A stretch of 22,408 bases of DNA from VAZQ01 sp046733355. GTDB taxonomy: Bacteria; Pseudomonadota; Alphaproteobacteria; Rhizobiales; Xanthobacteraceae. Every line of letters starts with the position of its first letter. Position 1 is the first letter of the stretch. Below the pieces are notes generated by a model, which saw nothing but the letters and a program-made list of their open reading frames with translations, made no database searches and had not been told where the DNA came from. The position numbers were made by a program, and so were the translations under genes. Of the stretch, positions 1 to 8,494 are shown piece after piece. The stretch spans positions 1 through 22,408 of the forward strand of contig JBKPOZ010000195.1 of the NCBI GenBank assembly GCA_046733355.1, read 5' to 3'.

Positions 1-906
1 TCGAAATGTTGACCACGAGATCAAATTTGGTCGGCTGCTCGACTGGGAGATCACCGGGTTTCGTTCCCTTGAGAATACGATCAACGAAATAGGCAGCCCG
101 GCGGTGCATATCAGTGAAGTTCGGGCCGTAGCTTACGAGCCCCCCGGCATCCACAAACGCAGAGTCAAAGAAAATCGCCGGCAACTGATACTTCGACGCC
201 AAGTTTGCAATTGATTTCGCATTGTTGAAAATCATTAGGCCTTCGAGAACGATAACTGCATCGACCTGCGCATCTTTCATTCCTTCGAAGGCTGTTTCGA
301 GCTCAACCGCCGTGCGCGCCTGAAAGATAGTTGCTTTCAGGCCATAATGTCGCGCGGCAGTTTCTGCCGCGTTGGCAGATGCAGCTCCTCCGGCTGCCTC
401 GCGGAAGATCGCGACGTGTGAAATCCCAGGCGACACTTCTCTTAGAATATCGATACTCTTTCCACTTAGTTCGGGTGCGAACCAAGAGATTCCTGTGATG
501 TTGCCGCCGGGATGCGCAAGACTCTGAACCACTCCCTGATCTAACGCATCTCCAACTCGCGCGAACACGACGGGTTTTTTGCTCGTCACTTCACGAACAA
601 TCTGAATTGCCGGTGCGCTGGAGGTGACAATGACGTCCACATTGGCATTGACCAGATCCAAGGCCAAGCTGCGAAGTTGCTCCGTGCGGCCTTCCGCAGA
701 TCTATAGCGACTTTCAAGTTTTGTCCTTCGATATAGCCGCGCTCTCTAAGACCGGCTCGCAAGTCGGTCAGAAGCGTACTCTGGGCATCATTGAATGGTG
801 AAAGAATGCCGACGATCGACGGCCTTTCCCTTTTCTGGGCGAGTGCAGAAAGGGGCCAAGCAATTCCGCCAGCGCATGCAAGGGCTATGAACTCTCGGCG
901 TCTCAT
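1..906 (-). pseudogene. ABC_sub_bind-family substrate-binding protein, frameshifted and cut by window edge
   Basis: Periplasmic binding protein of the ABC_sub_bind (PF04392) type, partner of an ABC importer whose ligand cannot be told. The start at 906 gives MRRREFIALACAGG, the twin-arginine leader typical of this family, ending near WPLSALAQ; a start at 951 only adds residues before that leader. Residues after the leader (RPSIVGILSPFND, LRAGLRERGYIEGQNLKV) match the family. Near position 707 the frame breaks: the first frame runs on as unrelated sequence, while another frame continues the family as YRSAEGRTEQLRSLALDL and stays open to base 1, ending in EQPTKFDLVVNIS. One missing base explains this. 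About 25 C-terminal residues should lie beyond the left edge. The gene follows the AraC regulator by 69 bp on the same strand. It is a pseudogene unless the deletion is a sequencing error. Confidence 0.85.
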
Positions 907-975
907 GGGTTCGCTACCAACCAGCCATCGCGTCGTAATCTTCGGGCGCACCGCTGGGCAGTCCAGAGTGGGACA

Positions 976-1923
976 TCACTTACGTGATTTTACCTCTGAC
1001 TGAAATCTCGAAGGGCTGAAGCCGACGAATTTGCGAAACATCCGAGCAAAATGGGTTGGATTCTGAAAACCGACCTCCAGTCCTACTTCAATGATGCTGC
1101 GCTCCGTATTCCGAAGATCCTGTTTTGCGCGCTCTATTCTCTGTAATAACACATACCGGTGGGGAGCATGCCCTGTGCTCTTTCTGAACAGCTCTGCGAA
1201 GTAATGCGGACTCATCCCTGCAACCGTGGCTAGTTGCGCCAGACTGAGATCTTCCGCCAAATTATCTGCAATGTAATCGAGCACACGCCTGAGACGATAT
1301 CCCGGCAAACCTCCTTTGTATGTCATCGGCGTGCAGGGACGTACTGTGTAACGCTTGAGCAGATACACAGCCAACCCATTCGCCAGGCATTCACCATACA
1401 GCCGCCCTGCTGGCGAACCACCCTCCAAGTCCGTTCTCATGGCGAGGAGCACAGCCATGATATTTTGGTCCATCAAATCCCAGTGCTCGGTCAGCTCGAC
1501 ATCGCGATCGTGCGCTGTTCCATCCAAAGCATTCAGCAACAAGCTTGGATGTATCGCGACGGCAATTCGGTGTGTCGGGCCTTTCCATCTCAACTCGTCA
1601 ATTGTGCCCTGAGGAAGGATGAACGTCGTACCCGGACCGGCATGAAAATTGAGCACCCTGCCTCGTGTTAAGACCTCGTATTCAACCGAACCATGCAAAA
1701 CAACATGCAGAAAGTTCTCGAGATGCTCGTGCCTCGGTATTACGCACGGCGGTATCGAGTAGTCCTCAACGGCCAAGCCCGCCCAACGCACTGAAGAACT
1801 CGACAGTGTCGGGTGGGCATTCAGGAACGGTTCAATGCGCCCCTCACGCGCCACTTCCACCCCGGAGAGAACGGGAGCCCACCTGCTCGCATGCCTGATA
1901 TCGGTGGGACCGGAAGAAGCCAT
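976..1923 (-). CDS. AraC-family transcriptional regulator
   Basis: A 315-residue DNA-binding regulator. Residues about 60-125 form a cupin-like sensor region (PRHEHLENFLHVVLHGSVEYEV, then GPGTTFILPQG), as in AraC proteins that sense small molecules. Residues about 210-310 hold the two helix-turn-helix units: LSLAQLATVAGMSPHYFAELFRKSTG followed by the conserved signature around VGFQNPTHFARMFRKFVGFSPS. Length and domain order are normal. It is transcribed away from the Dps block, with a 298 bp divergent gap, and lies just upstream of the broken substrate-binding gene. It could control either side; the sequence does not say which. The family call is firm, the ligand unknown. Confidence 0.9.
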   Translation of the reverse strand: MASSGPTDIRHASRWAPVLSGVEVAREGRIEPFLNAHPTLSSSSVRWAGLAVEDYSIPPCVIPRHEHLENFLHVVLHGSVEYEVLTRGRVLNFHAGPGTTFILPQGTIDELRWKGPTHRIAVAIHPSLLLNALDGTAHDRDVELTEHWDLMDQNIMAVLLAMRTDLEGGSPAGRLYGECLANGLAVYLLKRYTVRPCTPMTYKGGLPGYRLRRVLDYIADNLAEDLSLAQLATVAGMSPHYFAELFRKSTGHAPHRYVLLQRIERAKQDLRNTERSIIEVGLEVGFQNPTHFARMFRKFVGFSPSRFQSEVKSRK

Positions 1924-2221
1924 TAGCCACCCGACGACTTCGGCGCCCCCTTAAGTATCCAATGCGCCGAAATTCATTGAAGTTCCAAGAGGCATGTCTC
2001 TACGACCGATTTCATTGCCGCCGCCGCTGTCCCTCGGACCCGCGTTGTCGCAGCTGGCCGATCGTCAGCATTATATTCGGAAGATTTGCACGACTCCGGT
2101 TTTTTGGAAAGGCATCGCTCCGGACTGCCGCATAGCCTGCAGCACAAGTTGTCCGATAAGCGCTGCGCGCACGGAGCAGCCGCAGGTTCCGAACATGACA
2201 TTGAACAGAAGGGATAACCGG
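1924..2221. other. Divergent intergenic region between AraC regulator and dps
   Basis: No separate gene is evident. The dps frame stays open back to 1994, but this part lacks Dps-like sequence and the good ribosome-binding site lies just before 2222, so it is read as leader. The sequence is more AT-rich than its surroundings (for example around 2065-2110) and must hold the promoters for both directions. No convincing -35/-10 pair or operator was picked out by eye. Confidence 0.5.
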
Positions 2222-2752
2222 ATGAACGTTCGAGAGGCCAAACCCTTGCTGACGGCTCCGCTTCAGGGCGCAACCGATCTGAAGCCGGAAGCGGTACAAG
2301 ATATTTCAGGGGCGATGAATATCCTGCTCGCCGACATGTTTGCTCTCTACGTGAAGACAAAGAACTTTCACTGGCACGTCTCAGGTCCCCATTTTCGCGA
2401 CTATCATCTTTTGCTGGATCAGCAAGGTGACCAGATCTTCGCCACAACAGATGCAATCGCCGAACGCGTTCGAAAGATTGGCGGCATCACCATACACTCA
2501 ATTGGTCACATTAATCGTCTGCAGCGCGTTTTGGACAACGACGCAGATTACGTCACCCCGTCAGATATGCTTGCTGAGCTGCGGGACAACAATAGGCAGC
2601 TGGTAACCAACATGCGCGAGACGCATGAGCTTTGCGATGAGCACGGCGATGTCGCCAGTGCAAGCTTGCTGGAAACCTGGATCGATGAGGCGGAGCGGCG
2701 CGCCTGGTTTCTTTTCGAGGCTACTCGGTCGTGTTACTCGGCCAAGGGCTAG
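2222..2752 (+). CDS. dps: Dps family DNA-binding ferritin-like protein
   Basis: A 176-residue Dps/miniferritin that oxidises Fe(II) with peroxide, stores iron in a dodecamer and protects DNA. The inter-subunit ferroxidase ligands appear in the classic spacing: His50 (in NFHWHVSG), His62, Asp66, Asp77 and Glu81 (in TTDAIAERV). The start at 2222 is chosen because AGAAGGG ends 8 bases before it and the length then fits the family; ATGs at 2195 and 1994 are in frame but give an over-long N-terminus. It heads a run of five plus-strand genes and is followed after 41 bp by the alpha/beta hydrolase. The run suggests a role in oxidative or starvation stress. Not truncated. Confidence 0.93.
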   Translation: MNVREAKPLLTAPLQGATDLKPEAVQDISGAMNILLADMFALYVKTKNFHWHVSGPHFRDYHLLLDQQGDQIFATTDAIAERVRKIGGITIHSIGHINRLQRVLDNDADYVTPSDMLAELRDNNRQLVTNMRETHELCDEHGDVASASLLETWIDEAERRAWFLFEATRSCYSAKG

Positions 2753-2793
2753 AATAACCTGAAGGGGAAGTTTCAATCGACGGAGTCGAGATC

Positions 2794-3630
2794 ATGAGTA
2801 CGATCACCAGCAAAGACGGCACTGAAATCTACTACAAGGATTGGGGCCCCAAGAGCGCCCAGCCGATCGTCTTCCACCATGGCTGGCCGCTGAGCAGTGA
2901 TGATTGGGACACCCAGATGCTCTACTTCATTGAGAGGGGCTACCGGGTCATCGCCCATGACCGGCGCGGCCATGGCCGCTCGGCGCAGGTGAGCGATGGG
3001 CATGACATGGATCACTACGCCGCCGACGCTGCCGCCGTGGTCGAACATCTTGATCTGAGAAATGCCGTCCATGTTGGTCACTCCACGGGCGGTGGCGAAG
3101 CGACTCATTACGTCGCGCAGCATGGTCAGCGCGCCGGTCGCGTTGCGAAGCTCGTGCTTATCGGCGCTGTGCCGCCCATCATGGTGAAGACGCCAGCCAA
3201 TCCAGGCGGCCTGTCGATCGAGGTCTTCGACGGCTTGCGAAAGTCGCTCGCCGGCAACCGGGCGCAGTTCTATCTCGATTTTGCTAGTGGTCCCTTCTAC
3301 AGCTTCAACAGGCCAGGCGCGAAGCCCGTCCCCGCCATCATTCAAAACTGGTGGCGGCAGGCCATGATGGGGAGTGCCAAGGCGCAGTACGACGGCATAA
3401 AAGCCTTCTCGGAGACCGATTTCACCGAGGACCTGAAGATCATAGACGTGCCGACACTCGTGATGCACGGCAACGACGATCAGATTGTGCCGATTGCGGA
3501 CTCGGCGCCGCTTTCAGCCAAGCTCCTGAAGAAGGGGAAGCTCAAGGTCCACGAGAAATTTCCGCACGGCATGTGCACCACCCACGCCGATGTGGTGAAC
3601 CCCGAACTGCTCGCCTTTATAGCGGGATAG
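2794..3630 (+). CDS. Alpha/beta hydrolase, non-haem chloroperoxidase/arylesterase type
   Basis: A 278-residue single-domain alpha/beta hydrolase without a signal peptide, so cytoplasmic. It matches the cofactor-free haloperoxidase/esterase subgroup: oxyanion region FHHGWPLSSDDWD, AHDRRGHGRS, nucleophile Ser97 in GHSTGG, acid Asp229 in GNDDQIVP and His258 in FPHGM. Such enzymes hydrolyse esters and can make peracids in vitro; the natural substrate is unknown. The gene lies 41 bp after dps and 89 bp before the NmrA-like gene, in the same direction. Full length with the catalytic triad intact. Haloperoxidase against esterase activity cannot be separated by sequence. Confidence 0.92.
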   Translation: MSTITSKDGTEIYYKDWGPKSAQPIVFHHGWPLSSDDWDTQMLYFIERGYRVIAHDRRGHGRSAQVSDGHDMDHYAADAAAVVEHLDLRNAVHVGHSTGGGEATHYVAQHGQRAGRVAKLVLIGAVPPIMVKTPANPGGLSIEVFDGLRKSLAGNRAQFYLDFASGPFYSFNRPGAKPVPAIIQNWWRQAMMGSAKAQYDGIKAFSETDFTEDLKIIDVPTLVMHGNDDQIVPIADSAPLSAKLLKKGKLKVHEKFPHGMCTTHADVVNPELLAFIAG

Positions 3631-3719
3631 CCGATGCTCCCAGAGTTCAGGCGGGTGTACGTCATGAATGAGAGATAACACGTCGTTTCTATCGAGACGG
3701 ATTAGCGAGAGGTGAGGTC

Positions 3720-4475
3720 ATGAAGATCGTGGTGATTGGCGGAACCGGCTTGATCGGGTCCAAGGCCGTTGAGAAGTTGAAGCAGAAAGGTCACGAGGTA
3801 CTTGCGGCGTCGCCGAACACGGGCGTCAACACGCTCACTGGCGAGGGGTTAAAGGAGGCCATCGCCGGCACGCAGGTGGTAATCGACCTCGCCAATTCGC
3901 CCTCATTCGAAGACAAGGCGGTGCTGCATTTCTTTGAGACCTCCGGCCGCAATCTTCTCGCCGCGGAGGTCGCAGCCGGCGTCCGGCACCATGTCGCGCT
4001 ATCCATAGTCGGCACCGACCGGACATCCGAAAATGGCTATTTCCGGGCCAAGGTCGCCCAAGAGGAGCTGATAAAGACCTCCGGGATTCCGTACACGATC
4101 ATCCGGTCGACCCAGTTCCTTGAATTCCTCCGCGGCATCGCCGATTCAAGTGCCGATGGAGCCGTAGTCAGGCTTTCGCCCGGCTTGTTCCAACCCATTG
4201 CAGCGGACGACGTTGCTGCGATCGTCGCCGATGTGGCACTCGCGGCGCCGCGAAACGGCGTCGTTGAGATCGCCGGACCGGAACGCGCACCATTCAACGA
4301 AATCGTCGCGCGGTATCTGAAGGCGGTCGGCGACCCGCGTAAAGTGGTGAGCGACCCCGAGGCGCGATACTTCGGCGGCCGAGTCGAGGAGCGCTCGCTG
4401 GTGCCGCTGGGCGAAGCGCGCCTCGGCCGCATCGGTTTCGACGAATGGCTCCGCCGCTCACAGGCAAGAGCCTGA
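3720..4475 (+). CDS. NmrA-like / atypical SDR NAD(P)-binding protein
   Basis: A 251-residue atypical short-chain dehydrogenase. The N-terminus has the Rossmann motif GGTGLIG (residues 7-13). Residues 88-98 (VRHHVALSIVG) and 107-111 (YFRAK, a possible Tyr-x3-Lys pair) follow the NmrA/SDR_a5 pattern, as does GIPYTIIRSTQFLEF. Members act as NAD(P)H-linked reductases or redox sensors; no substrate can be assigned. AGAGGTGAGGTC just before the ATG provides the ribosome-binding site. The next gene (cupin) starts 32 bp after the stop, so co-transcription is likely. Confidence 0.88.
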   Translation: MKIVVIGGTGLIGSKAVEKLKQKGHEVLAASPNTGVNTLTGEGLKEAIAGTQVVIDLANSPSFEDKAVLHFFETSGRNLLAAEVAAGVRHHVALSIVGTDRTSENGYFRAKVAQEELIKTSGIPYTIIRSTQFLEFLRGIADSSADGAVVRLSPGLFQPIAADDVAAIVADVALAAPRNGVVEIAGPERAPFNEIVARYLKAVGDPRKVVSDPEARYFGGRVEERSLVPLGEARLGRIGFDEWLRRSQARA

Positions 4476-4507
4476 TCCAGTATCCGCCAACCGAAGGAGA
4501 CGCCCCC

Positions 4508-4924
4508 GTGAATCGCATCCTTTATTCGGTGCTTGTCGCAACCCTGCCGTTTAGCAGCGTGCTCGCGGATCCGCCCAAGGAGAAGAACGCCAAGGTCACA
4601 GTCGTCTATCAGCATGAGCTGCCGAACGTCCCGGGCAAGAGCATCAAGGGCGTGCTCGTCGAATATGGCCCAGGCGGCTACTCGCCTGGCCACACGCATC
4701 CCAAATCAGCCTTCATCTACGCGACCGTTCTTGAGGGGGCGATCCGCAGCCAGGTCAACAACGGACCCGTTACGATCTACGAGGCCGGACAGAGTTTCTC
4801 CGAGCTACCTGGGGACCGCCACGGTGTCAGCGCGAATGCCAGCGAGACGAACCCGGCCAAGCTCCTGGCAGTGTTCGTGGTTGACACGAACGAGACGGAA
4901 CTCACGACCCCATTCGGCAACTGA
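4508..4924 (+). CDS. Exported cupin-domain protein
   Basis: A 138-residue cupin with a Sec signal peptide (MNRILYSVLVATLPFSSVLA, cleavage before DPP), so probably periplasmic. The GTG start at 4508 is preferred because AAGGAGA sits 7 bases upstream and it begins the signal peptide exactly; an ATG at 4445 lies inside the preceding gene. Cupin motif 1 gives His62 and His64 in SPGHTHPKSAF, and motif 2 gives His105 in ELPGDRHGV. The usual motif-1 glutamate (near residue 68) is alanine or phenylalanine, so the metal site is reduced or different. Fourth gene of the Dps-led block. Function unknown. Confidence 0.85.
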   Translation: MNRILYSVLVATLPFSSVLADPPKEKNAKVTVVYQHELPNVPGKSIKGVLVEYGPGGYSPGHTHPKSAFIYATVLEGAIRSQVNNGPVTIYEAGQSFSELPGDRHGVSANASETNPAKLLAVFVVDTNETELTTPFGN

Positions 4925-5020
4925 GTCTGATACACTTTCTGTGCGGAGGCTTGCTGAGATCCATCCGGCAGAGAGCTGATGTTTTGCTGTAGCTAATCTG
5001 CTGGGAAAGGCAACAGCGCT

Positions 5021-5245
5021 ATGGCGAGAACCTACCGTGAAGTTGCAATAGAGGAAATGCTGGGAACGGTCGAAGAAGCGATGAGTCAGGTTGTTGACTG
5101 GTGGGGAGACCTGCCGCAGCCGATGAAAGAAGCGATTGAGCAATTTCGCACTGAACTTGGCGCGGCGATCGATTCCGTAGAATTTGTCAAAAGGGCACTC
5201 GACCGACAAGTACACGAAAGTGACCGCGGGAAGGGTCCTGCCTGA
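5021..5245 (+). CDS. Small hypothetical protein, helical and acidic
   Basis: A 74-residue protein that I do not recognise. It starts MARTYREVAIEEMLG, has one Trp pair (VDWWGD) and is predicted by eye to be mostly alpha-helical with many Glu residues and a charged, polar tail. No signal peptide or membrane segment. AAAGG lies about 11 bases before the ATG. It is codirectional with the cupin gene, 96 bp downstream, and may be the last gene of that block. Short length and no family match make it uncertain, but codon phase and the ribosome-binding site favour a real gene. Confidence 0.5.
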   Translation: MARTYREVAIEEMLGTVEEAMSQVVDWWGDLPQPMKEAIEQFRTELGAAIDSVEFVKRALDRQVHESDRGKGPA

Positions 5246-5619
5246 TGTTTGCAGCGGATGAGTCCGCTCTTGTGGCTGCAATGGAGATCAAGTTGCCCGT
5301 GAGAGCCAGTAGTATTTGCTCACGCTGCTACTCTCCGTGATCTCGCTTGCGTTTAGCTCGCGCGCGACGAGTACTCACGGCCTAACTCCAGGGGCCAGTC
5401 AACGATGGTGAGGCGCGCAACCAGCATGGAGCTGTATATGAGAAAACGAAGGCCGGCGAAAAATTGCGAGTCGCACTCGCTCCCTAGTACGCACCAACAC
5501 GCAGACAACACCCGGAGAACGTTAGTTTGCAGTTCTTCTCCTCCGCCAATTTCACCAGGGTCCGACCCGCGCATAGTAACAAAACTAAAATTCCTCTGCC
5601 TCGATCAAAGCCAACGAAT
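5246..5619. other. Intergenic region, no gene recognised
   Basis: The stretch lies between two convergent units (the plus-strand stress block and the minus-strand RES gene). Short open frames on both strands show no family resemblance, no ribosome-binding site of note and biased composition, so none is called. No clear terminator hairpin was found by eye. Confidence 0.5.
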
Positions 5620-6390
5620 TCAGGCGCGATCCCAGCGGAGCTTCGCAATCCGCGGATCCGCCGCAAAGGCCTTGCGATCGAAGGTCATGCCGGATTTCGG
5701 CGCCTCGCAAACGGCCTGGATTCCTGAGCTGCTCAGCCGAATATGCCATGACTGTTGACCGAAGGGCTTGCGCCTCGCAAAGGCGCGGCATGTCAACAAG
5801 GCGAGGTTCATTCCATGATCTGGGTCGCGGACGGACTCGTAGCGAATGATCTCAATCTTCGCCGTGCGTGCCGCATCCGCAAGCGCCTGGCAATAGCTGT
5901 AGTGGGTAATATGGGCCCACCTGGCTCGGTCGGCGTCGTACTTGGCTCGAGTGAGGTCGATCGCTTTCCTGGTCGCGTATTTGACAGAGAAGGCGGTGTA
6001 TTCGGCGGCATTGGCGGGCCACGGAGTTGCCGGTGATTCGGCAAAAAACAGCAAGCGGTGGAAGGCCATCTCGGCCACTGCGGTCCGCGGCGCTTCCGAT
6101 GCGTAGAAGACACCTTCGGTGAGACCGGCGCGGCGGAACCGCGACCCCGCAGGGTAGACCGAGCCATAGCGAAATGGGGTCGACAGCAAATAGTGTAGAT
6201 CGCGGCGCTCGGGCGGCAGCGGCGGCTTGGTCGCTTCGATGAGGTCTTCGAGCACCTTTTGCTCGTCAACCGAATCCAGAAGCTTCAGCGTGGAGACGTG
6301 ATACTGGGCTTCGACCAGCCGCCAGCATGTGCCGGCAAGTTGGCGCGCATCAGACGACAGCGCGGCGGGCGTCCAGGTACTGGATGACAT
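5620..6390 (-). CDS. RES-domain toxin (NAD+-degrading type)
   Basis: A 256-residue RES-family protein, the toxin of a Xre/RES type II toxin-antitoxin pair. Characterised RES toxins degrade cellular NAD+ by phosphorolysis or hydrolysis. The defining polar residues are visible: arginines in SRFRR (84-87), Glu107 in APRTAVAEMAF and Ser186 in YESVRDP, with GVFYASE between them as in the family. The N-terminal CWRLVEAQYHVSTLKLLDS is also usual. The ATG at 6390 lies inside the 3' end of the antitoxin gene (41 bp overlap), which suggests translational coupling. Full length and apparently intact. Confidence 0.9.
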   Translation of the reverse strand: MSSSTWTPAALSSDARQLAGTCWRLVEAQYHVSTLKLLDSVDEQKVLEDLIEATKPPLPPERRDLHYLLSTPFRYGSVYPAGSRFRRAGLTEGVFYASEAPRTAVAEMAFHRLLFFAESPATPWPANAAEYTAFSVKYATRKAIDLTRAKYDADRARWAHITHYSYCQALADAARTAKIEIIRYESVRDPDHGMNLALLTCRAFARRKPFGQQSWHIRLSSSGIQAVCEAPKSGMTFDRKAFAADPRIAKLRWDRA

Positions 6391-6736
6391 TCATCAGGCC
6401 GGGCACAGTCTGGATAAGCGCGACCGGCTCGGCATTGAGCGCGGTGTTGCGGTTTTTGAGCCACGCGCCCGCGACCGCATCGTCGCCCCCGACTATGGCG
6501 TCAAGCGAATGGTAGAGGCGCACGAAGAGGACGGCAAGTTCGAACGGCTTCTGCCCGCGTTGCAGTAAATAATCGCCGCTGCGCATCCGGGACACGGTCG
6601 CCTCCGAGACGCCGATCACCGTCGCGAGCGCCTTGTTGGTCATGCCGAGCTGGGTCGCCGCCCGCAGCGCTGCCTTGGTCAGAACCGCGGCTTGGCCGGC
6701 TGCGGATGCCTGGCAAGGCTTGGCTGCTGAGGGCAT
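6350..6736 (-). CDS. Xre/MbcA/ParS-type antitoxin (DUF2384)
   Basis: A 128-residue antitoxin. Residues about 24-55 are a Xre-like helix-turn-helix (QLGMTNKALATVIGVSEATVSRM). Residues about 78-125 are the DUF2384 toxin-binding domain (LDAIVGGDDAVAGAWL, then VPGLMNVIQYLDARR). The start at 6736 is preferred over 6916: GGAG lies about 7 bases upstream and the extra N-terminal residues of the longer frame are low-complexity. The AT-rich stretch just upstream (6740-6790) probably carries the promoter, which such antitoxins usually repress. It precedes the RES gene and overlaps it. Confidence 0.88.
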   Translation of the reverse strand: MPSAAKPCQASAAGQAAVLTKAALRAATQLGMTNKALATVIGVSEATVSRMRSGDYLLQRGQKPFELAVLFVRLYHSLDAIVGGDDAVAGAWLKNRNTALNAEPVALIQTVPGLMNVIQYLDARRAVV

Positions 6737-6827
6737 CTGGATGCTCCGTTCCTGCAGCAATAATATACATGAAAACTTTCTGTGGAAAGAACAATCCTGG
6801 TGGCCTTGAGGACCCCGCCTGCCCTTC

Positions 6828-8324
6828 TCACAGCATGTCGAAATATTCCCGGTGCTCCCACTCGCTGACCTCGGCCGTATCGGCCTTCGCGCCGGTTTCG
6901 CTGCGATAGCGGGCAATCTCGGCCTCTTTCAGGTGCAGGTAGTAGTCGACGAAGAAGCCGCCAAAGCCCGCGCGAAAGCACGCATTCGTGCGCAGCGCGG
7001 CGAGCGCCTCGGCAAGGGTTGCCGGTAGCGGCTCGGCGGCACGCTCATATGGCGCATCGGCCGAGGAACCCGGATCGAGCTTGCGCACAATCCCGTCGAG
7101 CCCGGCATGGATCTGCGAGGCCAAGTAGAGGTACGGGTTGGCCAGCGGCTCGCCAGTGCGGTTCTCGAGGCGGGTCGCGGGGTCGCCGGGCTCGCCCATG
7201 ACGCGCACCATCACGCCCCGGTTGTCCTGCGCCCACACCGCCTGGACAGGCGCCATCGTGTTCACCCCCTGATAGCGCTTGTAGCCATTGAGCGTGGGCG
7301 CTGCGAACGGGATCCCAGCGCGCGCATTGGCCAAAAGACCGGCCAGAAATTGCTTGCCGAGAGGCGACAGCGCCTCCTTGCCGCCCTTCGAGGCGAAGAC
7401 ATTGGCGCCCGATCTTTTGTCGAGCAGCGACTGATGCAGATGCCACCCGCTCGCGAAGGTATTGGGCAGTCCCGGCCGGCACATGAAGCTGACGAGATAT
7501 CCGTGCCGGTGCGCCACCTGCTTGAGGACGCTGCGGATGAGCACCATGGCGTCGGCTGGCTCCATGCCCGCCTGCGGCGCGAAGGTGAGCTCGAACTGGC
7601 TGGGACCAAGCTCGACCTCGATGGACCGTAACGGCAGGCCGAGCGCGGTCAGCGCGTTGCGCACGACGTCCATAATGGGCGCAACCTGATCGTAGCGGCC
7701 TTCCGTCAAGTACTGATAGCCGGCCGTCGTGTGCGTCACCGTCGGCGGCTGCGGCGGCCAAGCGATGTATTCGGGGGCGAGCCGATGGTCTTCGATTCTG
7801 AAGAGATGAAACTCGATCTCCAGACCGGCAAAATAGTCGAAGCCGGCCCTGGCCAATTTTTCGAGCGCGGTGCGAAAGAGCTGACGCGTGGCCATGGGCA
7901 CCGGCTTGCCATTCGTGAAATAGCAGTCGCACAGGATCCAGCCGGTTTTCCCGGCCCAGGGCAGCACGCGAAAAGTTTCCGGGTCCGCAATCATCAGAAA
8001 ATTGCCAGCGCCGCCCATCTCGGCCAATCCCATGCCGCCGCCCGGCTTGAATACCGGGAATACGTTGCGATGCGCCGTATCCTTCGCAAGCAGCGTGCTC
8101 GTCATGGTGATGCCGCTGCGCATGGCATGGATCGCCTCGGCTGCGAGCAGCGTCTTGCCGCGCAACGTGCCGTGCTGGTCGGCAAATGAGAAACGCACGA
8201 GCTCGAGGTCGTTCTGACGGATCACTTTGTCGGCCGCCAGCGCCGCGCGTATTTGCGCATCGCTCCACAGCCCGTGTCGGTCGACGAAAGTGCGTGCGCG
8301 CGTGCGGCGCTTATGCGATGACAT
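6828..8324 (-). CDS. Glutamine synthetase family gamma-glutamyl ligase
   Basis: A 498-residue ATP-dependent ligase of the GSI fold. Such enzymes join glutamate to ammonia or an amine. Motifs in order: beta-grasp loop DQHGTLRGKTL, metal-site GLEIEFHLF, VELGPSQFELTF, NTFASGWHLHQSL, nucleotide-site LNGYKRYQ, RLENRTGEPLANPYLY, and C-terminal EWEHREYFDML. The start at 8324 is chosen because upstream codons lie in a palindromic repeat and resemble no GS. Its divergence from housekeeping GlnA and its place opposite a Rieske oxygenase suggest an amine-specific role like PuuA, GlnT or the aniline enzyme TdnQ. The exact substrate is unknown. It is divergent from the Rieske gene across 170 bp. Confidence 0.88.
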   Translation of the reverse strand: MSSHKRRTRARTFVDRHGLWSDAQIRAALAADKVIRQNDLELVRFSFADQHGTLRGKTLLAAEAIHAMRSGITMTSTLLAKDTAHRNVFPVFKPGGGMGLAEMGGAGNFLMIADPETFRVLPWAGKTGWILCDCYFTNGKPVPMATRQLFRTALEKLARAGFDYFAGLEIEFHLFRIEDHRLAPEYIAWPPQPPTVTHTTAGYQYLTEGRYDQVAPIMDVVRNALTALGLPLRSIEVELGPSQFELTFAPQAGMEPADAMVLIRSVLKQVAHRHGYLVSFMCRPGLPNTFASGWHLHQSLLDKRSGANVFASKGGKEALSPLGKQFLAGLLANARAGIPFAAPTLNGYKRYQGVNTMAPVQAVWAQDNRGVMVRVMGEPGDPATRLENRTGEPLANPYLYLASQIHAGLDGIVRKLDPGSSADAPYERAAEPLPATLAEALAALRTNACFRAGFGGFFVDYYLHLKEAEIARYRSETGAKADTAEVSEWEHREYFDML

Positions 8325-8342
8325 TCTTACGTGACGCTCATC

Positions 8343-8470
8343 GTCACCCGCGGGCTTGACCATCGCAAGTCGAATGTATTCGACTTGCGCACCTTGGGGC
8401 CGAACTCGGTAAATCCGAGTTCGGTGGTCCATTTTTCGAAGATGGATTGCCGGGTCAAGCCCGGCAATGA
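8343..8470. repeat. Composite palindromic repeat (nested hairpins) in GS/Rieske divergent gap
   Basis: Three hairpins are seen. Hairpin A: GCAAGTCGAA (8365-8374) with TTCGACTTGC (8379-8388). Hairpin B: CCGAACTCGG (8400-8409) with CCGAGTTCGG (8415-8424). Hairpin C: ATTGCCGGG (8446-8454) with CCCGGCAAT (8460-8468). The left edge around 8343-8360 (CGTCACCCGCGGGCTTGAC) is a degraded inverted copy of hairpin C, so the unit has inverted ends. The A-B order recurs at 11795-11861. Any promoter for the two divergent genes must lie within or beside this repeat. Confidence 0.85.
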
Positions 8471-8494
8471 CGACCGAGCGGGAGAAAATGCGCG

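Noticed and set aside
7045..8268. 407-codon minus-strand frame within the GS-like gene
   Set aside because: Shifted reading of the ligase gene; the GS motifs are all in the other frame.
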